Positions 57,956 through 64,000 of a stretch of 64,000 bases of DNA are shown one piece after another. The stretch is from CAVVEC01 sp963747105 (GTDB lineage: Bacteria > Acidobacteriota > Terriglobia > Terriglobales > Acidobacteriaceae). A model generated the notes under the pieces. The model did no database searches. It was not told the DNA's origin and was given only the letters and a program-made list of their open reading frames with translations. How positions within the stretch are numbered: the first letter of the stretch is position 1; every line of letters starts with the position of its first letter. The position numbers and the translations under genes were made by a program. The DNA is taken from assembly GCA_963747105.1 (NCBI GenBank), contig CAVVEC010000015.1, positions 62,001 through 126,000 of the forward strand, written 5' to 3'.

Positions 57956-58038
57956 ATCTGGGATGTGCGCATCGGTCTGATTTTCAGTCCTGAACGTGCA
58001 GGAAAGACTAAATCAGAGTTTCGTTAAGAGGAAGGGCA

Positions 58039-58350
58039 TCAGGCCCAAGCTTCGCGTTCTTTAGTGGTGGCTTGCAGGCCGACCTGGTATTCGCGGGCGC
58101 CATCCAGCAATTTCGTCCACACCACCCGGAATTCCGTCTTCCGCTGGCGGTACTGGACCGTCAATTTGTCCTCTGCCTTCAATTCATGGCGAATCGCGCC
58201 CAGCCGCGCGCCCTCGGGCGTGATGTCGAGAGTATGTGCCGTGTCCTGAAAGGAACTGCCGGAAGCATCGGTGCCCCACACCCGGACGGGCAACACTGCC
58301 TTGATGCGATCCTGCCGCCGCCTGTTTACCTCTACGCTAGTTGATGCCAT
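58039..58350 (-). CDS. PilZ-domain protein
   Basis: 103 residues from MASTSVEVN (ATG 58350). A PilZ domain fills the protein: RRRQDRIK (RxxxR-type) near residue 11 and DITPEGARLG (DxTxxG) about 35 residues later, then the barrel strands KTEFRVVWTKLL and EYQVGLQATT. A longer in-frame start at 58428 adds a segment unlike the family. Third PilZ domain in the window; c-di-GMP binding is likely. Confidence 0.82.
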   Translation of the reverse strand: MASTSVEVNRRRQDRIKAVLPVRVWGTDASGSSFQDTAHTLDITPEGARLGAIRHELKAEDKLTVQYRQRKTEFRVVWTKLLDGAREYQVGLQATTKEREAWA

Positions 58351-58477
58351 TGGTTTCTCAAGCCCAGTGTGCACCGGCCAAGACGGAATTGGGAATAGCT
58401 CCGATGAGTGAGGCACGACAGTAACCACACGGAACGGTGAGCCAGCGGGGCAGGCGGGTTCGGCGGGTGGCGGTTTG

Positions 58478-58775
58478 GGGGGCCTGGCCCATCCTTTCGC
58501 TTTAATCTAACCACAGAGGTTGCCCCACCCTTGTCCCTGCGTTTTTTGGGGGGACAGGGTGGGAGATGGAAGCTTCAGTCCCATTCAAATCCCACCCTTT
58601 CGCACAGAACGCGAAAAGGGTGGGGCAACCCCTATGAAAAGAATTACTCAGAAAGGATGGGCCAGCCCCCCGTCCTTGTCGTTCCCGGTTCTGCAGCGAC
58701 AGGGGACTTTTCATCTTGATGACGACTGAACTACCCCAGCCTTCGCGAAGAACCCGAAAGGCTGGCCAACCCGCC
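58478..58775. repeat. Nested inverted-repeat cluster
   Basis: GGTTGCCCCACCCTT (58518-58532) is inverted at 58617-58631 (AAGGGTGGGGCAACC). Outside it, GGCCTGGCCCATCCTTTC (about 58481-58498) is inverted near 58650-58667 (GAAAGGATGGGCCAGCC). A third module, CCAGCCTTCGCGAAGAACCC then GAAAGGCTGG, follows at 58737-58765. The gap 58351-58993 contains no supported gene. Confidence 0.6.
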
Positions 58776-58993
58776 ACGCGTCCGAGCGGACGGGACAATC
58801 TGTCAATATCTGGGGGCTTGCGATCTAAGTGCTTGTGCTCTCGGGGCATACGCTTGTAAGACCAATTTCCGGGGACAACTTGTCCCAACCCGAGCGTCGC
58901 CCCGATGAATTCAAGTTCCGCGTTATCAATGGGTTGAACGGTGGCGCTGTTTGGAGGGCGCCTTGCAAGAATAGCTTTGAAGGAGAGAAGGCT

Positions 58994-59143
58994 ATGTCTT
59001 GGAAATCTGTAAACGCGATTCTGCGGCGAAGCCTGTTCGTCGCCCTGGTCGCTGGAACGGTATTCGAAGTTAGCCGAATGATTCCCCCTCACAGTGTAGC
59101 TAAGGCTGTTTCTCTATTGGCCTCGGCGGTATGGGGCTCATGA
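58994..59143 (+). CDS. Small membrane peptide upstream of the subtilase
   Basis: 49 residues from ATG 58994 with AGGAG at 58981-58985. One hydrophobic segment (RSLFVALVAGTVF) and a basic N-terminus. Its stop codon overlaps an ATG at 59140 (ATGA) that leads toward the subtilase gene, suggesting translational coupling. No family recognised. Confidence 0.5.
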   Translation: MSWKSVNAILRRSLFVALVAGTVFEVSRMIPPHSVAKAVSLLASAVWGS

Positions 59144-59212
59144 AAGGCAACCAAGGGACAACCATGAAAGCAAAACTCAAAATCGCAGCGAGCGCCAGGC
59201 CATATACATAAA

Positions 59213-60952
59213 GTGTGGTGGTTGGCTTCTTCACTGCTGATTCTGTTCGCTGCCAGCGTCATGCCCAGCTTCGCGGCGCATTCGACCGTGAGCGAGGCCT
59301 CCGTGCGGGCGCACGGAAAAATTTCCAAGGATTTAAAGGTCAGCAACTCGAATCAGCTCATTGACGTGATCGTTCAGTTTAACGTGACACCGCGTGCCGA
59401 GCACTACGGCAGGATGGCGTCGCGCGGTGCTCGGGTAAAGGCCAAGTTGCACAGCATTCACGCCGCAGCGTTCCGGCTTCCGGCCTCTGCCATCGCGGAG
59501 CTGGAAAAAGATCCGGATATCGTTTATGTCAGCCCCGACCGTACGGTGAAGCTCAGGAGCGCACCGAGCTACGAAAGCGCAGTGCAGGCCGACGTTGCGG
59601 CTGCGGCCTACAACGTTGACGGCGCCGGGGTTGGCGTAGCGGTGATTGACAGTGGCGTCTCCGACCATAAAGATTTCCATACCCCATCTGGAAACCGGAT
59701 CGTGTACAGCCAGAGCTTCGTTGCTGGTAACAGTTCGACGCTCGATGCCTACGGGCACGGCACACACGTCGCCGGCATCATTGCCGGGAATGGATCAGCA
59801 TCGGCTGCGGGCACCGGATACTCGGCCAAGTATGCGGGCATGGCTCCCAACGCCAATATCATCAATTTGCGCGTTCTCGATCAAAACGGATCCGGTACTG
59901 ACAGCCAGGTGATCGCCGCCATTCAGCGAGCCATCGCGCTGCAGAGCCAGTACAACATCCGTGTCATCAACCTCTCGCTCGGACGCCCGGTGTACGAAAG
60001 TTATACGCTGGATCCGCTCTGCCAGGCAGTGGAACAGGCTTGGAAGGCGGGAATCGTGGTGGTGGTGGCCGCTGGTAACGACGGGCGCGACAACAGCTAC
60101 GGCACCCATGGCTTCGCCACCATCGGCGTACCGGGCAACGATCCGGCAGTGATCACGGTAGGTGCCACCAGGTTGGGAAGTTCCATCCGCGTGGCTGACA
60201 GCATTGCGAGCTATAGCTCGAAGGGACCAACGCTGATTGATCACATCGTCAAGCCGGATATTGTGGCTCCGGGCAATCGCATCATCTCATTGATCGACAA
60301 GGGCAGCACCCTTGATGTGGACGATCCCACTCTAGAGCAGGCCCCCGACAATCCCTCGCTGTGCACGGGAACCTGCCCCACGAGTTATTTCCGCCTGAGT
60401 GGAACCAGCATGTCCACACCCGTGGTAAGCGGGGCGGTTGCGTTGATGCTGCAAAACGATTCTACGCTCACGCCGGATACGGTCAAAGCCCGCTTGATGA
60501 AGACAGCATGGAAGGCTTTCTCACAGTTCAGCTCTTCCTATGATGTCGTCAACAATCGCTACGACAACGAATACGACCTGTTCACCTATGGCTCAGGCTA
60601 CCTCGATGTCGATGCCGCACTGGGCAGCACCGACGTAGCCAACGGATTGGCGCTGTCTCCCACGGCCGTCTACAACGCGGCCAACGGAACGGTTTCAATC
60701 GTCAACACGACCCTCGGGACCTCGTCTGTGCTGTATGGCAGTTCGGTGGTTTGGGGTAACTCAGTCATCTGGGGCAGCTCGGTGGTTTGGGGTAATTCGG
60801 TCTTGCTGGCGAATTCGGTCGTATGGGGCAACTCGGTAGTGTGGGGCAACACTGTGGACTCGGGCTTTAGCGTCGTCTGGGGCAGCAGTGTGGTATGGGG
60901 CAGCACCTCATTGACTACGGCCTACAGTGATGGCCAGGATGGAGAAAACTAA
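59213..60952 (+). CDS. Secreted S8 subtilisin-like protease with VWG-repeat C-terminus
   Basis: 579 residues from GTG 59213. Signal segment WWLASSLLILFAASVMPSFA, then an I9-like propeptide (NQLIDVIVQFN to DIVYVSPDR). Catalytic triad: Asp146 in VAVIDSGVS, His185 in GHGTHVAGI, Ser399 in GTSMSTPVVSG; oxyanion Asn in VVAAGNDG. The last ~65 residues repeat SSVVWGNSVIWG units. The true start may be ATG 59140 or 59164 (AAGGGA upstream), whose frame MKAKLKIAASARPY joins this one after a one-base correction near 59200. An exported protease, perhaps surface-attached through the repeat. Confidence 0.93.
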   Translation: MWWLASSLLILFAASVMPSFAAHSTVSEASVRAHGKISKDLKVSNSNQLIDVIVQFNVTPRAEHYGRMASRGARVKAKLHSIHAAAFRLPASAIAELEKDPDIVYVSPDRTVKLRSAPSYESAVQADVAAAAYNVDGAGVGVAVIDSGVSDHKDFHTPSGNRIVYSQSFVAGNSSTLDAYGHGTHVAGIIAGNGSASAAGTGYSAKYAGMAPNANIINLRVLDQNGSGTDSQVIAAIQRAIALQSQYNIRVINLSLGRPVYESYTLDPLCQAVEQAWKAGIVVVVAAGNDGRDNSYGTHGFATIGVPGNDPAVITVGATRLGSSIRVADSIASYSSKGPTLIDHIVKPDIVAPGNRIISLIDKGSTLDVDDPTLEQAPDNPSLCTGTCPTSYFRLSGTSMSTPVVSGAVALMLQNDSTLTPDTVKARLMKTAWKAFSQFSSSYDVVNNRYDNEYDLFTYGSGYLDVDAALGSTDVANGLALSPTAVYNAANGTVSIVNTTLGTSSVLYGSSVVWGNSVIWGSSVVWGNSVLLANSVVWGNSVVWGNTVDSGFSVVWGSSVVWGSTSLTTAYSDGQDGEN

Positions 60953-60953
60953 C

Positions 60954-61676
60954 ATGCCAACTCTATCCATTCGGGCAAAACTGTTGGTTAGCGTGGTTGT
61001 GGTCAGCAGCCTGGCAATCTTCGGGAAGGCGCTGACGGACTGGGGTCAGGTGCATGACTACACTCGTTTCCTGGCCTACCTGCTGGTGGCCGCGTTTGCG
61101 GCTCGCTTCCGGGTCTCGCTGCCCAAGATGACGGGCTCGATGTCGGTCAATCTGCCCTTCATCCTGGTCGCTCTGGTCGAGCTCAGCCTGGTGGAAGCGC
61201 TGATCATCGCAGCCGCCTCCACATTCGTGCAGTGCTTCTGGCCGGAAAGCAAGAAGCGGAACATGGTTCATGTGGTCTTCAACGTCGCGGTGCTGGTGAT
61301 TGCATCGCAGCTGACTTGGCTGACCATGCGAACCGAACCACAAAATGCGACCCTGGCTATCGTCCTGGGCGCGCTCACTGTGCTGATTGCGAACACCCTG
61401 CCGGTTGCGGCGATCATCGCCGTCACTGAAAAGGGACAACCGGCACGCATCTGGATGCAAATCCTGCGGCTCACATTCCCGTACTACATGCTGGCTGCCG
61501 GGATTGCCGGCCTGGTAAAACTAGCCAACTATGCGGTGGGCTGGCAGGTGCCACTGTTCATCCTGCCGGCGATGTTGCTGGTCTACCGCTCGTACACAAC
61601 CTATTTCCACCAACTGAGCGACTTCGCGACGTTGTCCAGCTCTGGCGCGATGGCGGCCAAAGCGGGGTCCCATTGA
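60954..61676 (+). CDS. Multi-span membrane protein resembling a MASE-type sensor domain
   Basis: 240 residues from ATG 60954, one base after the protease stop, with GGAG at 60941-60944. Six or seven hydrophobic helices (LLVSVVVVSSLAIFG, NLPFILVALVELSLVEALIIAA, ATLAIVLGALTVLIANTLPVAAI, LFILPAMLLVYRSYTTYF). Similar membrane regions occur as the sensory N-terminus of HD-GYP or GGDEF proteins, but no output domain follows. Co-transcribed with the protease and followed by a clear terminator. Function unknown. Confidence 0.65.
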   Translation: MPTLSIRAKLLVSVVVVSSLAIFGKALTDWGQVHDYTRFLAYLLVAAFAARFRVSLPKMTGSMSVNLPFILVALVELSLVEALIIAAASTFVQCFWPESKKRNMVHVVFNVAVLVIASQLTWLTMRTEPQNATLAIVLGALTVLIANTLPVAAIIAVTEKGQPARIWMQILRLTFPYYMLAAGIAGLVKLANYAVGWQVPLFILPAMLLVYRSYTTYFHQLSDFATLSSSGAMAAKAGSH

Positions 61677-61719
61677 TGGGAGGCGTCTAGAACCTCGGTT
61701 TAGAAGTAGACACACCAAG

Positions 61720-61764
61720 TCGCCCCGCGTATGCCGCCAGGCTGCGTGGGGCGATTTGCTTTTT
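61720..61764 (+). terminator. Intrinsic terminator
   Basis: TCGCCCCGCG (61720-61729) pairs with CGTGGGGCGA (61745-61754) with one G-U pair, followed by TTTGCTTTTT. It closes the protease/membrane-protein unit. An ATG inside its loop (61731) is therefore not a likely start for the next gene. Confidence 0.8.
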
Positions 61765-61784
61765 GGCAGTATATTGTTCTGGAA

Positions 61785-62690
61785 GTGGCCAACCTTCGAT
61801 CCCATACCGCGTGGAGCATCCTTCCTGCGGCTCTGATTTGGGCGGTCGCGGGAACCTGTGTGGCTGCCGCGATATGTTTCCCGTTTATTTTTTTCTATGC
61901 GTTTTTCGTCATTGTTGACGCCGCACCGGGCGCACTTGTGCTCGGAATGATCGCAGCTGCGTGGCTATATGTCGAGAAGGCGAAGGCGGCGAATTCGCGG
62001 GAGTTTATTCGATTCGGACTTGTTTCCGGTTGCGGGCTGGGGATGTTGGCTCTTCCTCGAGCGTTGGCCCGCGCCGATGTGAGTTTTGTCTCTTGGCATG
62101 CTCCCGCGGTCTTCTTTCTCGCCGCTCTCGTCGGCGGTGGGGTAGGGGGTATTTGCAGTGCCGCCTCGTACCGAATCGGTACGAGCACACGACAGGCGTC
62201 CGGTTCGATAACGCGACTGGTGGTTGGTTGCTGCCTTATTTTGGTGCCGCTCGGTGTTGCGGAATATTTTCACTATGGCGAAGTCGTGCAGGCGAAATTG
62301 CGGGTGCTGGGGTACCTATCGAAGGATTCGGTGACGAATCTGCCTGCGGGAAACGCCCAAGGTGCTCGATGGACGGGTTGCTATGCGTGGAACTATCACA
62401 ACATTGGCGAGAGCGGCGTCGGAGGCGGCCAAATCCAAGTTCATCACGTTGATGGACGTCTAACCATTGTTGACGCGAAGACGCTCGACGGCGGTATCGG
62501 TTCCAACGGAAGATTCTGGGCCGGCAGCGACACGACCTTCAGTGACGATGAACTGCGCATACTTTGGAAGGGCAAGTTTGTGAACGAGGAGCGTGCCGAG
62601 TTTTCTATTCACACAACGGTTCTCAAGAATGGAGCGTTCCTGAATTCGGTAATCGCGGAAGGCACGGCGGATCGCATCCCGTGCCGATAG
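61785..62690 (+). CDS. Membrane protein of unknown function
   Basis: 301 residues if started at GTG 61785; the frame is open from 61731, but that ATG lies in the terminator loop. Five or so hydrophobic helices fill the N-terminal half (SILPAALIWAVAGTCVAAAI, FPFIFFYAFFVIVDAAPG, APAVFFLAALVGGGVGG, LVVGCCLILVPLGVAEYF). The C-terminal ~125 residues are soluble and beta-like (QIQVHHVDGRLTIVDAKTLDG). No family recognised. Confidence 0.65.
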   Translation: MANLRSHTAWSILPAALIWAVAGTCVAAAICFPFIFFYAFFVIVDAAPGALVLGMIAAAWLYVEKAKAANSREFIRFGLVSGCGLGMLALPRALARADVSFVSWHAPAVFFLAALVGGGVGGICSAASYRIGTSTRQASGSITRLVVGCCLILVPLGVAEYFHYGEVVQAKLRVLGYLSKDSVTNLPAGNAQGARWTGCYAWNYHNIGESGVGGGQIQVHHVDGRLTIVDAKTLDGGIGSNGRFWAGSDTTFSDDELRILWKGKFVNEERAEFSIHTTVLKNGAFLNSVIAEGTADRIPCR

Positions 62691-62718
62691 GCGGAGTGCG
62701 CTTTCGACCGGAGGCAGG

Positions 62719-63138
62719 TCAGCAGGAACGAGGCGGAGTTACGATTGGGCTGCGAACGGCGGAGTGGGCCAGGCGGTTGGCCTCGGTATTGTGCTCGCGG
62801 CGAACGTGGGAGATGGAGAAGTCGAAGGAGCGCGCCAGCTGGCGACAGATCCAGTGAAGAGAATAGAGACGGGCGCTATGGCAACTGTACTCCCCCCGCA
62901 TCTGCTTCACCACCACTTCCGAATCTGAGTAGACGTGCAGCGCTCGGGCTCTTAAGAGCAGAGCGCACTGCAGAGCCTCCAGCAGCGCAACGTACTCCGC
63001 CACATTGTTATCCTGGCGCCCAATGTGTTTGGCGATTCTGATTCTGCCGCCCGCGGCTCCGTCGATCACAATCCCAATACCTGAAGGCCCCGGATTTCCC
63101 AAGGAGCCGCCGTCCACGTAAGCCACAAGATTTGACAT
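62719..63138 (-). CDS. RNase HI-like protein with altered last active-site residue
   Basis: 139 residues from MSNLVAYVDG. RNase H fold with catalytic Asp in YVDGGSLGNPGPSG, Glu in NNVAEYVALLEAL, Asp in VYSDSEVVVKQM. The fourth acidic ligand, normally in a phrase like EADRLAN, is replaced by Asn in EHNTEANRLAH. Such short single-domain RNase HI-like proteins are common in bacteria and degrade RNA in RNA-DNA hybrids; the substitution may lower activity or alter metal use. No clear ribosome-binding site. Convergent with the gene at 61785. Confidence 0.85.
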   Translation of the reverse strand: MSNLVAYVDGGSLGNPGPSGIGIVIDGAAGGRIRIAKHIGRQDNNVAEYVALLEALQCALLLRARALHVYSDSEVVVKQMRGEYSCHSARLYSLHWICRQLARSFDFSISHVRREHNTEANRLAHSAVRSPIVTPPRSC

Positions 63139-63353
63139 GCAAGTCTGCAATCAACATGCGGCCTGCGGGCCACTCGCGTCAAGATGCTTGAATGGTTCAT
63201 CGTGGGCGATCCGTTGTGATTTTGTGCCGCTGTGCAAGAGGATGTGGAAAAGTCGGACCTGATTTTTTCGCTATCTGTAAACGCCAAGTGTTCAACGAAT
63301 TGCAACATGTCGATTGACGGCAAAAATTAGCGGGTTTGCACCGAAAAGCGGCA

Positions 63354-63645
63354 TTGACAATTAACCATGAAGCGTTTAAGGTTCGCGGCGTCGACAGTTG
63401 AAAGGGTTGGCTCAAATTAAAACTTTAGCCAGTCCGAAGTAGACCGGGTGATCAGCCGAGCGGGGTAACCCGAGCGGCAACCAAACCCGAAAAAACCAAC
63501 TGCTCTGCGAGGAACAGCTGGGGTTTGGAACCGCGAAAGCGGTGATTGCATCAAGGGCCGTGATGGTGCATGCGTCCACGCGGTTGGCTCCCTCGCAGGA
63601 GCCGGCAGCTAGAGCATAACCAATGTCACGGCCTTTTCCTTTTCC
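63354..63645 (+). ncRNA. Candidate structured non-coding RNA
   Basis: A non-coding stretch with promoter, folded body and terminator. TTGACA (63354-63359) and TAAGGT (63377-63382) are 17 bp apart. Stems follow: TGGCT/AGCCA (63408/63427); GCCG-AG-CGGG-GTAA-CCCG-AG-CGGC (63455-63478) with a GNRA loop and AG/AG internal loop; CCAAACC/GGTTTGG (63481/63522) enclosing CCAACTG/CAGCTGG; CCGC-GAAA-GCGG (63531-63542); GGCTCC/GGAGCC (63586/63598). GGCCGTGA (63556) pairs with TCACGGCC (63626-63633), followed by TTTTCCTTTT. Not recognised as tmRNA, RNase P, SRP or 6S RNA. The rest of 63139-63927 shows no gene. Confidence 0.5.
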
Positions 63646-63927
63646 CGTTGTTCTTTTCTACCTTCCCTGACTTTTTTCAACCGGTTCCCTGGCGGAGACC
63701 AACACTGACGGATTCATTTTGCCAGTCGCTGTTTAAGGTGTGGACTCGCTAGCCCATCCGTGCCTGTGATTAACACCAAAAGGCCATTTACCAGATACGC
63801 GGCGGATTGTACGTTAGCGGCGAGCAGTTGTGGGGGAGACGGTTCGACGCCCCGCGAGTCCAGAAGTCCCGGGGGCATTCTCACACGCCGATGTCTGCCG
63901 TCTGAACAACACGCCGCGGGGTGCGAC

Positions 63928-64000
63928 ATGACAGACAAATCCGAGTCTTCGTTCGCGGTCATTCGGTTTAACGAGCGAACCTACCGGTCGGCCGGAGTTG
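63928..64000 (+). CDS. N-terminus of an unknown ORF (partial)
   Basis: ATG 63928 preceded by GGGGTG opens MTDKSESSFAVIRFNERTYR and remains open to the window edge. The same frame is open back to GTG 63766, so the start could be earlier. Too short to assign. Confidence 0.35.
   Translation, partial: MTDKSESSFAVIRFNERTYRSAGV

Noticed and set aside
61731..61784. Upstream ATG for the membrane protein gene
   Set aside because: The codon lies in the loop of a strong intrinsic terminator; GTG 61785 is a better start.
63526..63535. TGGAACCGCG resembling the T-box core
   Set aside because: It matches TGGNACCGCG, but ACCGC pairs locally with GCGGT through a GAAA loop and the downstream CCC partner and specifier stem are missing.

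Overview
The window looks like chromosomal DNA of an Acidobacteriota bacterium (Terriglobia/Koribacter-like). This is inferred from the gene set and not from a marker gene: an LptF-LptG fusion, several GloVer-type tandem-repeat secreted proteins, a subtilase with a VWG-rich C-terminal repeat, a PEP-CTERM-like tail, abundant TPR and beta-propeller secreted proteins, and high GC. No rRNA, tRNA, CRISPR array, insertion sequence or prophage was found.

Layout. 0-5.3 kb: start of a methyltransferase, an MsbA-like ABC exporter, two small genes and a Spy/CpxP-like protein, all on the minus strand, divergent from a CpxR/CpxA-like two-component pair; a GTAAA-N5-GTAAA CpxR-type box lies between. 5.3-9.1 kb: three secreted or lipoprotein genes (PEP-CTERM-like, PQQ-type propeller, YVTN-type propeller). 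9.1-13.3 kb: a two-gene TOPRIM-like/AAA ATPase module (candidate anti-phage system) downstream of the LptFG fusion. 13.5-16.1 kb: a lone receiver protein, a secreted repeat protein and small unknown genes. 16.2-22.5 kb: a glycogen branching enzyme and a GH57 enzyme, with a perfect parS-like palindrome and a GloVer protein between. 22.6-28 kb: a PilZ protein, enolase, an antitoxin remnant, DinB and GpmI. 28-38 kb: secreted proteins, a cytochrome c/PHM-like monooxygenase, a tandem pair of paralogous secreted repeat proteins with matching leaders, a three-domain ABC ATPase, a TPR protein and a second GloVer protein. 38.9-41.3 kb: PP2C phosphatase and a REC-PilZ-SpoIIE protein. 41.5-47.7 kb: Rrf2 regulator, SsuABC-like importer, ModA and a porin. 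47.8-52.7 kb: phosphoesterase, GH27 alpha-galactosidase, TPR protein. 52.8-56.4 kb: a tightly coupled hydrolase-esterase-acyl ligase operon. 56.5-64 kb: a third GloVer gene with a folded leader, a PilZ protein, a repeat cluster, the subtilase, two membrane proteins, an RNase HI-like protein, a candidate structured non-coding RNA and a truncated ORF.

Many otherwise well-conserved genes between about 16 and 56 kb are broken by single-base indels, often in G or C runs. Because intact homology continues in the next frame, I read most as base-call or assembly errors and annotate the full gene span as one CDS, stating where the frame changes. Boundaries in those genes are approximate.

Recurring themes are envelope stress and surface export (Cpx, LptFG, MsbA-like), c-di-GMP reception (three PilZ domains), alpha-glucan metabolism, lower glycolysis (GpmI then enolase) and a large secretome.
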